Positions 32,611 through 40,668 of a DNA stretch of 64,000 bases are shown piece after piece (position 1 is the stretch's first letter; the number at the start of each line of letters is the position of its first letter). The position numbers and the translations under genes were made by a program. A model generated the notes under the pieces. The model was given only the letters and a program-made list of their open reading frames with translations. It did no database searches and was not told where the DNA came from. The DNA comes from Desulfofustis limnaeus (GTDB taxonomy: Bacteria; Desulfobacterota; Desulfobulbia; Desulfobulbales; Desulfocapsaceae), in contig NZ_AP025516.1 in assembly GCF_023169885.1 (NCBI RefSeq), positions 3,389,501 through 3,453,500 on the forward strand, written 5' to 3'.

Positions 32611-33137
32611 CGGTGTGCCTCCGCTTTGATCGTCAAGCTGACCGAACGGATGATGTTGATCTGCTTGACCACATAGCCGATGGCGCAGAAAATCAGATAG
32701 GCAAAAGAGACCGGGATCATGCCCTTGATCAGCCAGCGATAGGGCAGCCCGCCCGGATCCTCGGAAATTTCCTGGATGACATAGGCATCCTTGACGTATT
32801 CGAGAGAACCGAACAGCACCAGCAGGGCCAGCGGCACCAGAAAAAAGACGGTACCGACGATATTGATCAAAGCTTTGCTTCGCAGGCTGAACCGATCGTA
32901 GATGAAATCCACCCGCACATGGCCCTCGTCCAGCAGGGCCACCGACATCCCATAGAGGATGATCAGACCGAACAGATGCCACTCCATCTCCTGCATGGCC
33001 ACTGAGCTGTTATGCAGGAAATAGCGCGTCACCACGTCGTAAAAGACGTTGAGCACCAGCAGCAGCAAGAGTACCGCCAGGCATCTGCCGGTTACCCGGT
33101 TGAGCCGCATGAACATCCGTTCTATTTTGTCCAGCAT
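32607..33137 (-). CDS. dctQ: TRAP transporter small permease, DctQ type
   Basis: 176 residues, four hydrophobic helices (CLAVLLLLLVLNVFYDVVTRYF; WHLFGLIILYGMSVALL; IVGTVFFLVPLALLVLFGSLEYVKDAY; GMIPVSFAYLIFCAIGYVVKQINII), with the VTRYFLHNSSVAMQEMEWHLF signature. It is the small membrane subunit that pairs with DctM. Confidence 0.92.
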   Translation of the reverse strand: MLDKIERMFMRLNRVTGRCLAVLLLLLVLNVFYDVVTRYFLHNSSVAMQEMEWHLFGLIILYGMSVALLDEGHVRVDFIYDRFSLRSKALINIVGTVFFLVPLALLVLFGSLEYVKDAYVIQEISEDPGGLPYRWLIKGMIPVSFAYLIFCAIGYVVKQINIIRSVSLTIKAEAHR

Positions 33138-33157
33138 CCGATTGCCCTTTCCGCACG

Positions 33158-33193
33158 GCCGGCCCGGAACACCGCAAGGCGTTCCGGGCCGGC
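33158..33193 (-). terminator. Very stable intra-operon hairpin between dctP and dctQ
   Basis: A perfect 13-bp stem (33158-33170 with 33181-33193, arms GCCGGCCCGGAAC and GTTCCGGGCCGGC), extended by two more pairs around a tetraloop, without a T run. Such hairpins after binding-protein genes usually protect the upstream mRNA and lower read-through, so more DctP than permease is made. Confidence 0.65.
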
Positions 33194-33213
33194 GGGAGTG
33201 ATTCCTGCAGACC

Positions 33214-34293
33214 TTATTCGCTCACGACATCGGCGGTCTCGAGATAGTATTGTTCTGAAACCTTCGTCCACGGCCGTGCCGTCACCAGATACGCCTTACG
33301 GGATTCGTAGACTTCCTTGAACTCCGCATTTTCGGCGGCATAGCCTTCCAGAACCTCGTCGGAAGCGGCTTTCATGGCCTTGAGCACCGGTTCCGGAAAA
33401 ATCATCATGTTGATGGTCGGCAGTTCAGCCTTCATCTGCTCCCAGGCGCGGGCGTTGGCCTCGAAATTGGCCGCCGTCATCTTCAAGGCGATCGCCTGCA
33501 TGGCGGTAGTCAACACCGTTTGATAGGACTTCGGCAACTTGTCGAAGGCTGCCTTATTGACCAGGAACTGCAGCTCCGACGCCGGTTCCTGCCAGCCGGC
33601 ATAGTAATACGGGGTAATCTTGTGGAAGCCCATCTTAATGTCCATACCCGGTCCCACCCACTCCAGGGCGTCGATGGTGCCCCGGTCCAGAGCGGTATAC
33701 AATTCGCCGGGAGCAATGTTGGTGACGTTGACCCCGAGTTTCGCGAACACTTCACCGGCCAGCCCGGGGATCCTCATCTTCAACCCCTTCAAGTCGTCGA
33801 GCGAGGTGATCTCCTTACGGAACCAACCACCCATCTGCACCCCGGTATTGCCTCCGGGGAAACTGTACACGTCGAACTTGCTGTACACTTTCTGCATCAA
33901 TTCCAGACCGCCGCCATAGTAATACCAGCCGTATTGTTCCGCCGCGGTCATGTCGAACGGCGCTGTCGTGAAAAAGGTGGTGGTGACGTCCTTGCCCTTC
34001 CAGTAGTAGGACGCACTATGCCCCATCTCGAACTGGCCTCCTCTGACCATATCCAGAAGATCACCCAGCGCCGCCTTGTGCTTTTCCGCGCCTTCGAACC
34101 GGATCTCAAAGTTACCGTCGGTCATGTCGCTGACCATCTGCGCCAGCCAGGGGCCGGCCTGGGAAAGAGGCTCCAGGGTACTGGTCCAACTCATCGCCAG
34201 TTTCCACCGTACTTTCTGTTCTTGGGCAAGAGCAGGTACGGCCAGCAGCATCACGGCAGCCAGACACAGCAACATTCGTCCCAGACGATTCAT
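33214..34293 (-). CDS. dctP: TRAP transporter periplasmic substrate-binding protein, DctP type
   Basis: 359 residues. Signal peptide about 1-23 (MLLCLAAVMLLAVPALAQ). The domain pattern is that of the TakP/mannitol-chloroaromatic type: MGHSASYYWKGKDVTTTFFTTAPFDM; MRIPGLAGEVFAKLGVNVTNIAPGELYTALDRGTIDALEWVGPGMDIKMGFHKI, with the conserved Arg of the MRIPG motif that binds a carboxylate. Substrates of this type are often 2-oxo acids or similar monocarboxylates. First gene of the leftward dctPQM operon. Confidence 0.92.
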   Translation of the reverse strand: MNRLGRMLLCLAAVMLLAVPALAQEQKVRWKLAMSWTSTLEPLSQAGPWLAQMVSDMTDGNFEIRFEGAEKHKAALGDLLDMVRGGQFEMGHSASYYWKGKDVTTTFFTTAPFDMTAAEQYGWYYYGGGLELMQKVYSKFDVYSFPGGNTGVQMGGWFRKEITSLDDLKGLKMRIPGLAGEVFAKLGVNVTNIAPGELYTALDRGTIDALEWVGPGMDIKMGFHKITPYYYAGWQEPASELQFLVNKAAFDKLPKSYQTVLTTAMQAIALKMTAANFEANARAWEQMKAELPTINMMIFPEPVLKAMKAASDEVLEGYAAENAEFKEVYESRKAYLVTARPWTKVSEQYYLETADVVSE

Positions 34294-34700
34294 CTGTTGA
34301 TCCTCCCATTCAAAGGGTTATATGGTTTCAGGGTCGAAAAGAATGCCGGTGGACGGCGGCAGGGTCGCACCGTCACCGGTCGTGACAATTGCTTCTATGT
34401 ACTATCAAAAGCTCCATATCGCAAGACGAGATAGATGGTTGCCCGAGTCGGGGACAAACCGCGACCGCCACTCGTGTCGGGGCCGTTCGGTGGTCAAATT
34501 GTTTGCATTTTCCCACCAACGACTTAGTATTGGTGCCTTGTATATCTCACGTGGACGATTGAACCGGTGGAATCGACCGCACCTCGCCCGTGCCAACGGG
34601 TGACTTTGGCCACCGGGCCGCCGTTGCCGGCACCGAGCAGCAAGAAGCAGTGCCTCACCACGGTATCTATTCGTCTCTATCCGGAGGAACAACACCAGCC
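34294..34700. other. Intergenic region between divergent dctP and cimA
   Basis: No gene is supported in these 407 bases. A plausible rightward promoter lies near 34510-34535 (TTGCAT, 16-base spacer, TAGTAT). GGAGGAAC at about 34683 is 12 bases from the cimA ATG, slightly far for a ribosome site. Nothing else stands out. Confidence 0.4.
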
Positions 34701-36296
34701 ATGACCCGGGTTATCGAGGTCTACGACACCACCCTGCGCGACGGTACTCAGGCGGAAAATTTCAACCTCTCCGTCGAGGACAAGGTGCGCATCACGCTCG
34801 CCTTGGACCAGCTCGGGCTTGATTTCGTCGAAGGGGGGTGGCCCGGCTCCAACCCCATGTCCGTGGACTACTTCAGGAAGATCAAGCAGCAGCGACTGAA
34901 CCACACCCTGATCGCCGCGTTCGGTTCGACCAGGCATATCAAGAACAACGCCCAGCAGGATCCCAACCTACAAGCCCTGATCGCCGCCGAGACGCCGGCA
35001 ATCACCATCTTCGGCAAGAGCTGGGATATCCATGTCACCGATGCTCTGCACATCAGTCTTGAAGAAAACCTGGAGATCATCGAGGACACGCTTTTTTTTC
35101 TCCGCTCCCATGTGGATCGGTTGATCTACGATGCCGAACATTTCTTCGACGGTTTCAAACATAACCGCGACTTCGCTCTGGCCACCCTGACCCGTGCGGT
35201 CCAGGGCGGAGCCGACACCCTGGTCCTGTGCGACACCAACGGCGGCACCCTCCCTCACGAATTGCCCGCCATTATCGGCGCCGTCCGACACCACCTGGAG
35301 GCAATCAAGGCCTCGGTCAGGCTCGGCATCCACGCCCACAACGACTCCGAAACGGCGGTGGCGAACAGCCTGATGGCCGTCGAACAAGGCATCGATCATG
35401 TCCAGGGGACCATGAACGGCTACGGGGAACGGTGCGGCAATGCCAACCTCACCTCGATCCTGCCGGCTCTGATCTTTAAGATGAAACGGGAGTGCCATGC
35501 CGGTAAAAACATCGAGGCGCTCTACAAGACGTCCCGGCTGGTCAACGAAATGGCCAACCTGCCTCATAACCGCTATCAACCCTATGTGGGCGAATCCGCT
35601 TTTGCCCACAAGGGCGGCATCCATGTCAGCGCCGTTACCCGCAACCCCCTCACCTACGAACATATCGAACCGGAAAAGGTCGGCAACAACCGGCGTATCC
35701 TCATCTCCGACCAGGCCGGCCGCGCCAACATCCTGCACAAAGCGGGTCAGTGGGGATTACACCTCAAAGCAGACGACCCATTGCTGTCAACCATCATCAG
35801 CGATCTCAAGGAAAAAGAAAACCAGGGTTATAAATATGAGGCTGCCGAGGCCAGTTTCGAGCTGTTGATGAGGGAGGCTCTCGGCCTGCAGCGCAAGTTC
35901 TTTCGGGTTGAGGGTTTCCGGGTGATGAACAATAAATACCGGATAGACAAGCCCCCGCTAACCGAGGCCACCATCAGGCTCTACGTGGGCGGCCACGAAG
36001 TGCATACGGCATCGATGGGAGACGGACCGGTCAACGCCCTCGACCGGGCACTGCGCAAGGCATTGACCAGGTTTTATCCATGCCTGGAAGAGATGGAGTT
36101 GACCGATTACAAGGTTCGGGTCCTGTCCGGTGAACACGGCACCGAAGCGAAGGTCCGGGTCCTGGTCGAGAGCACCGATGGCAAGTGCCAGTGGCGGACG
36201 GTCGGGGTATCGATCAATATCATCGAGGCCAGTTGGCAGGCCCTGATCGACAGCGTCAACTACAAACTACTCAAAAATGAAGGCCTCCTTGGCTGA
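34701..36296 (+). CDS. cimA: Citramalate synthase
   Basis: 531 residues. An HMGL-like TIM barrel begins IEVYDTTLRDGTQAENFNLSVEDKVRI (about 4-30), with the metal-binding GIHAHNDSETAVANSLMAVEQGIDHVQGTMNGYGERCGNANL (about 212-255); the C-terminal LeuA-type allosteric/dimer domain (about 390-530) is complete. Condenses pyruvate and acetyl-CoA to (R)-citramalate for isoleucine synthesis without threonine. Length and the SVEDKVRITLALDQLGLDFVEGGWPG motif distinguish TIGR00977 citramalate synthases from 2-isopropylmalate synthase. Confidence 0.93.
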   Translation: MTRVIEVYDTTLRDGTQAENFNLSVEDKVRITLALDQLGLDFVEGGWPGSNPMSVDYFRKIKQQRLNHTLIAAFGSTRHIKNNAQQDPNLQALIAAETPAITIFGKSWDIHVTDALHISLEENLEIIEDTLFFLRSHVDRLIYDAEHFFDGFKHNRDFALATLTRAVQGGADTLVLCDTNGGTLPHELPAIIGAVRHHLEAIKASVRLGIHAHNDSETAVANSLMAVEQGIDHVQGTMNGYGERCGNANLTSILPALIFKMKRECHAGKNIEALYKTSRLVNEMANLPHNRYQPYVGESAFAHKGGIHVSAVTRNPLTYEHIEPEKVGNNRRILISDQAGRANILHKAGQWGLHLKADDPLLSTIISDLKEKENQGYKYEAAEASFELLMREALGLQRKFFRVEGFRVMNNKYRIDKPPLTEATIRLYVGGHEVHTASMGDGPVNALDRALRKALTRFYPCLEEMELTDYKVRVLSGEHGTEAKVRVLVESTDGKCQWRTVGVSINIIEASWQALIDSVNYKLLKNEGLLG

Positions 36297-36381
36297 CCCA
36301 CCGGTCCATGCGCAGAGCTGTTAAAATCTTCACGCTCTATGTCAAACGTACCTGATTGACAAACGCTTCTTCCGGCCGTGG

Positions 36382-37017
36382 CTATCGATGATCGATCTCA
36401 AGCCGGCGCCCATAGAAGGTTCCCGCATCCACCTCAACCGCTTGAAACGTTATCGTTTCATCAGCCGATACACGCCGCTTGATTTCCACAAGGTCTTCAG
36501 CTTTGCGAGATGGTATCTCCCGATCACTGATCATTTTCTCGATTTCGGCCAACAGCAGTTGTTGTTGCTCTCGACTGCCCTGATTCTTCAACAATTCGTC
36601 GGTCAACTTTTCCAGTTGAAAGGGACGTTCTTCGGTGGCAATCACAAAGAAGGTCTCTAGTCCTCCGGGGGGAACGAAGGTAAAGGTACGGTCTCCCGGC
36701 GGATAAAATTTCTGCCCGCGCGGGAATCCGTAATTGTAATAGCCTGAGGCCATCGGAAACAAAGTGGCCAATTGGTTGCCCCCATCAAGCAAATACAGAT
36801 AGACATAACAATTGTCCAGATGCTCCAGGTAGAATTGCATGGGGGTGCCGGAATAAACGACCGGTCTTTCTGAAAAATCAAGCGCCTGCATACCCGTCCC
36901 CGGGTCAGCAAGAATCATCCAGCGAAATTCCACCGCATTCGCTCCAGCGACACCAACAAGCGGCCCAGAAAGACAACTCAACAGCAAACACAACAAAACT
37001 TTGTAAAACAAGCCCAT
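36382..37017 (-). CDS. Secreted DUF4384-type protein
   Basis: 211 residues from ATG 37017. Signal peptide about 1-27 (LLCLLLSCLSGPLVGVAGANA). A DUF4384-like domain follows: VYSGTPMQFYLEHLDNCYVYLYLLDGGNQLATLFPMASGY, then YPPGDRTFTFVPPGGLETFFVIATEERP (about 60-145), and a charged C-terminal helix. Family members are found with signalling or secretion systems; no partner is visible here except the neighbouring PilZ gene on the other strand. Confidence 0.75.
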   Translation of the reverse strand: MGLFYKVLLCLLLSCLSGPLVGVAGANAVEFRWMILADPGTGMQALDFSERPVVYSGTPMQFYLEHLDNCYVYLYLLDGGNQLATLFPMASGYYNYGFPRGQKFYPPGDRTFTFVPPGGLETFFVIATEERPFQLEKLTDELLKNQGSREQQQLLLAEIEKMISDREIPSRKAEDLVEIKRRVSADETITFQAVEVDAGTFYGRRLEIDHR

Positions 37018-37277
37018 ATCCCTCTCCGTTAGCAACGACGGCCGGACCATGACTGGCGTCGTCATTTGCTCATTCTCAAAAACGTGCGCTCCGGTATGCC
37101 GATGTAAACAACACGCAACCGCCTCGCCTGCCCCGTCCGCACGGGAAGATCGCGGAAAATAGCATTTCCATGTTCTTTTGATTTACTATAACATGGGGTT
37201 GGGTCGCAACTGCAACCATCAGGTTCTGCTCAGTCGCACCACGCCGAGCAGGAGCAACCAAAACGTTCGCGCCACGC

Positions 37278-38210
37278 ATGAGAGAGATGGCAGATACGCA
37301 GCACGACAACCTCGTCCAGCGAGTACAAAAACGCCTCAATCTCTTCTTCCCCGAAGAAATCCTCACCGCCGCCATGATCGAGGAAGCCCTCGAGGACCGA
37401 GAGATCTTCCACAAGCCATCCGACATCCTTCCCTACCTGCAGACGGCGCTGATCGATGAAAAAATTCTCGAGGTGGAACTGGACGGACTCACCCGCGTCT
37501 ACTTCAGCCGTCTCTACGACGATCTACCTCCCCTGGAGGAAGTCGAGGAAAACGGCGTGACGACTACCATCGAGCCACCCTATACCACCGGCGACTACCT
37601 CAAACAGATGTCCCATCTGATCTCCCTGCCGTTGGAACCCGGCATCGGCAACCTTTATGTCAGGCACTCGAAACGGGTGCTGATCAGATTTTTCACCAAT
37701 ACCTACGCCGTCGAACTGGGAACCGTGTTCCAGGATCTGGCCGATGTACGGGGCTTGCCGGTTCTCCGCCTGGCTTACCCGGCCATCGGCAGAATTGTCC
37801 GCGGCGCCCGTGAATTTCGTGCCAAGGTCCCCGAATCGATGCAGCTCATTGTCATGATCATGGGCAAAAGGAAACACGGAACCATTCGCACCAAGGTGGT
37901 CGACATCAGCGCCAGCGGCATGGCTTTTTCCATCGCCAAGGAGCAACAGGAGTTGTTCCGGGTAGACGAAAGCTGCACGCTCGAATTCGTCCACCAGGAC
38001 ATGATGTTGGTTCGCCTCAACGGCAAGGTCCGTCACCTCTCGAAAGTACGTGGCAAGCAAGGGACCGAGTTTATCTGCGGCATCCAGTTCGATCTGGCTA
38101 CTCGAGCCATCGCCGCCAAGATCGAATCGGTCGTGGCCATGGTTCAACGCGCCCACCTCAAGGAGTTGTCCGATCTCTCATCGGAAAGCGGATTGAAACT
38201 CATTCTCTGA
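37278..38210 (+). CDS. PilZ-domain protein, YcgR-like
   Basis: 310 residues; ATG 37278 or 37287. The N-terminal half (about 85-195: LISLPLEPGIGNLYVRHSKRVLIRFFTNTYAVELGTVFQDLADVRGLPVLRLAYPAIGRIVRGAREFRAKV) has the YcgR-like N-terminal barrel; the C-terminal PilZ domain has VVDISASGMAF (about 210-220) with the c-di-GMP-binding D-x-S-x-x-G. The preceding RxxxR box is not in its usual form (GKRKHGTIRTK), so binding strength is uncertain. Likely a c-di-GMP effector on motility or exopolysaccharide. Confidence 0.8.
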   Translation: MREMADTQHDNLVQRVQKRLNLFFPEEILTAAMIEEALEDREIFHKPSDILPYLQTALIDEKILEVELDGLTRVYFSRLYDDLPPLEEVEENGVTTTIEPPYTTGDYLKQMSHLISLPLEPGIGNLYVRHSKRVLIRFFTNTYAVELGTVFQDLADVRGLPVLRLAYPAIGRIVRGAREFRAKVPESMQLIVMIMGKRKHGTIRTKVVDISASGMAFSIAKEQQELFRVDESCTLEFVHQDMMLVRLNGKVRHLSKVRGKQGTEFICGIQFDLATRAIAAKIESVVAMVQRAHLKELSDLSSESGLKLIL

Positions 38211-38262
38211 TTCATCCCGGCTGAACCGGCCCGTCCGCACCATCCCCCTGCTAATCGTTCTT

Positions 38263-38296
38263 AGCAATTATGCAAACATAAGTTTACATAATTGCT
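38263..38296. promoter_or_regulatory. Long imperfect palindrome upstream of the exporter operon
   Basis: Left arm AGCAATTATGCAAAC (38263-38277), centre ATAA, right arm GTTTACATAATTGCT (38282-38296): 14 of 15 positions are complementary. It is AT-rich, so an operator is more likely than a terminator, although it lies 53 bases after the PilZ stop codon. It sits 186 bases before the exporter ATG; the rest of the 38211-38481 gap has no gene. Confidence 0.5.
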
Positions 38297-38481
38297 CGCC
38301 GTGTACACGGTCGCCGCCTTCATACGGCTTCTTACCTCCCGTATTTTCACTCTATTTTTATTTATCCAAAAAGGCCACAACAGGCATACCGTTTGTATAT
38401 CACCCTCCAAGACTCATCCGTGCCCTTGGCATGAATAGAAACCACTAACGATTTTCAAAGAAAGAGAAAGGAGGAGCGTTC

Positions 38482-40224
38482 ATGGCGCAATCAGACACCA
38501 ACGTTGTTGTCGATCGAGCCCAAAGCAAATTGTCCGATCTATGGACCAAGGAGGATTACCTGGCCATCTGGCTCGGCTTCATCATCATCGCCGTCAGTCT
38601 CGTGGCTTATTTCGGATTTGGCCCGAAGGATGAATTCACCGCAAAAATCGCCGCTGCCGATCAGATCCAGCAGGCCGAGGCGGCCAAGGCGCCGTTCAAA
38701 ACCATCGTCTGGCACGACGCCGCCGCGGACAAGAAGAGCCTGAAGGCCAGCAGTTCAGCTTTTGGCAAGTTTGTCTCCCATTGGACGAAACGACCGGGCT
38801 CGTGGAAGGAGAATCCGCTCGACGCCTTCATTCGCACCGAGGCCCAGGCCACGGCACTGAATGAGAAGGCCCAACCGGCTTACGATGCCGCCAAGCAGGC
38901 AACCGTCGCCGCCTTGGCCGCTGCCCAGCAGGCGGAGACCGCAGCCGCAGCAGCCAACTTCCAGGATAGTATCCTCAACGACGAGGCCAAGACCAAAATT
39001 GCCGACTGGCAAGCCGCCAAGAAAAAGGAATCCTCCGCCAAAGCGAAGGCCTCCAACAAGCCGTATAATCTTTTGCCGACCCTGATAGGGGTCTGCCTGT
39101 TCTTCATTGTCGCTTTCGGTGCCGGTGTCAGACTGATGGGCAAGAGCTTTATAGGTTTTGCCAAAGGGTTTTTTATCGTCTTTATCGTCACCGTTCTCGC
39201 CTACTTGCTCGGCAATCATGCCATCTCCAAGCAATACGGCTTTGGCGCCGAGGCTTGGGGCATCCTGCTCGGCATGCTGGTGGCTAACACCCTGGGCACC
39301 CCGAAATGGGTATTGCCGGCTTGCCAGGTGGAGTTTTTCATCAAGACCGGCCTCGTCCTGCTCGGTGCCGAAGTACTGTTCGGCAAGATCCTGGCCATCG
39401 GCGTTCCCGGTATCTTTGTGGCCTGGGTGGTCACCCCGACCGTTCTCATCTGCACCTACATCTTTGGCCAGACCGTTCTGAAAATGCCGTCCAAGACGCT
39501 GAATATCGTTGTCTCCGCCGACATGTCGGTGTGCGGAACATCGGCAGCCATCGCCACGGCGGCCGCCTGCCGGGCCAAGAAAGAGGAATTGACCCTGTCC
39601 ATCGGCATGTCCCTGGTGTTCACCGCCATCATGATGATCGTTATGCCGGCCTTCATCAAGGCCGTCGGCATCCCGGAGATCCTCGGCGGCGCCTGGATCG
39701 GCGGCACCATCGACTCCACCGGCGCGGTGGCCGCAGCCGGTGCGTTTCTCGGCGAAAAGGCCATGTACGTGGCTGCCACCATCAAGATGATCCAGAACGT
39801 CATGATCGGCGTCACCGCGTTCTGCGTCGCCCTCTACTGGACCATGCGGGTCGAGCGGACGGCCGGTACGCAGGTGGGTGCGGGCGAAATCTGGCACCGC
39901 TTCCCGAAATTCGTGCTGGGTTTTCTCGCCGCTTCGATCCTCTTTTCCGTACTGGACAGCAGCCTTGGCAAGGACCTGAGTGCTGCCCTGGTGGATCAGG
40001 GAGCCGTTCGTGGCGGCACCCGTCTGCTGCGTGACTGGTTCTTCGCCCTGTCGTTCGCCGCCATCGGACTGTCCACCAACTTCCGCGAACTCGCCGTCTA
40101 CTTTAAAGGCGGCAAGCCGGTTATTCTCTATGTGTGCGGACAAAGCTTCAACCTGCTTCTGACCTTGACCATGGCCTATCTGATGTTTTACGTTGTCTTC
40201 CCTGAGATCACTGCATCGATCTAA
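38482..40224 (+). CDS. YeiH/PSE-family putative sulfate exporter with N-terminal extension
   Basis: 580 residues, against about 340 for YeiH; start ATG 38482 after AAAGGAGG. The first 200 residues are extra: one membrane helix (YLAIWLGFIIIAVSLVAYFGFG, about 28-49) and a long Ala/Lys/Glu-rich coiled-coil-like segment (about 55-190). The C-terminal core (about 195-575) has the family signatures LGMLVANTLGTPKWVLPACQVEFFIKTGLVLLGAEVLFGKI, SADMSVCGTSAAIATAAACRAKKEELTLSI and GGAWIGGTIDSTGAVAAAGAFLGEKA, and about ten helices. Substrate is not established; sulfur oxyanions are proposed for the family. Confidence 0.85.
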   Translation: MAQSDTNVVVDRAQSKLSDLWTKEDYLAIWLGFIIIAVSLVAYFGFGPKDEFTAKIAAADQIQQAEAAKAPFKTIVWHDAAADKKSLKASSSAFGKFVSHWTKRPGSWKENPLDAFIRTEAQATALNEKAQPAYDAAKQATVAALAAAQQAETAAAAANFQDSILNDEAKTKIADWQAAKKKESSAKAKASNKPYNLLPTLIGVCLFFIVAFGAGVRLMGKSFIGFAKGFFIVFIVTVLAYLLGNHAISKQYGFGAEAWGILLGMLVANTLGTPKWVLPACQVEFFIKTGLVLLGAEVLFGKILAIGVPGIFVAWVVTPTVLICTYIFGQTVLKMPSKTLNIVVSADMSVCGTSAAIATAAACRAKKEELTLSIGMSLVFTAIMMIVMPAFIKAVGIPEILGGAWIGGTIDSTGAVAAAGAFLGEKAMYVAATIKMIQNVMIGVTAFCVALYWTMRVERTAGTQVGAGEIWHRFPKFVLGFLAASILFSVLDSSLGKDLSAALVDQGAVRGGTRLLRDWFFALSFAAIGLSTNFRELAVYFKGGKPVILYVCGQSFNLLLTLTMAYLMFYVVFPEITASI

Positions 40225-40248
40225 CCGGGGTACCGAAAAACTCAACCA

Positions 40249-40276
40249 CCGGGGGGAGTTCGCTTCCCCCGGTTTC
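40249..40276 (+). terminator. Attenuator/terminator after the exporter
   Basis: A ten-pair stem CCGGGGGGAG/CTTCCCCCGG (40249-40258 with 40263-40272, one G-U) closed by the stable TTCG tetraloop is followed by TTTCTG. The short T run suggests partial termination, so the downstream genes would be expressed less than the exporter. Confidence 0.6.
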
Positions 40277-40283
40277 TGAATCC

Positions 40284-40520
40284 ATGAAAACAGCAACCAG
40301 CCTCACCCGTCGCCTGGCCTCGTTCTGCGCAGTTTTGTTGACCATGCTCACCCTGATTTTCGGGGTCCTGCCGTTGTTGACAAACTCCGTGGACATCCTG
40401 CAGAGGATGTCGGTAACGCTTGCCGACAACGATATCGACCCCAGCCGCTACTACTACACCGATGTGGCCCAGGTGGCCGAGTCGGAGAACTATCTGGAGA
40501 CGGCGCTGGCTCGCCGTTAG
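40284..40520 (+). CDS. Small single-pass membrane protein between exporter and kinase
   Basis: 78 residues. MKTATSLTRRLASFCAVLLTMLTLIFGVLPLLTNSVDIL has one membrane helix (about 12-34) and a 40-residue polar tail on the outer side (DNDIDPSRYYYTDVAQVAESENYLETALARR). Not recognised. It lies 8 bases after the hairpin and about 150 bases before the kinase. A role as accessory to the exporter or sensor is inferred from position only. Confidence 0.65.
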   Translation: MKTATSLTRRLASFCAVLLTMLTLIFGVLPLLTNSVDILQRMSVTLADNDIDPSRYYYTDVAQVAESENYLETALARR

Positions 40521-40668
40521 TCGACCGTTCGCCCTCGTCTATTCTTGAATTGAAGGAAACCGGTCCAGAAGGTACAATGGGTCGATACCGCCGCCGGAGT
40601 GTTGAGGCAGTCTCCGTGCTCTCCAAGGCACCGCCGCCGTGCGGCAACACCACGTCCGACGGTTGTTC

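Noticed and set aside
38755-40296. 513-codon leftward ORF opposite the exporter
   Set aside because: Asp/Gly/His-rich shadow of a membrane protein gene.
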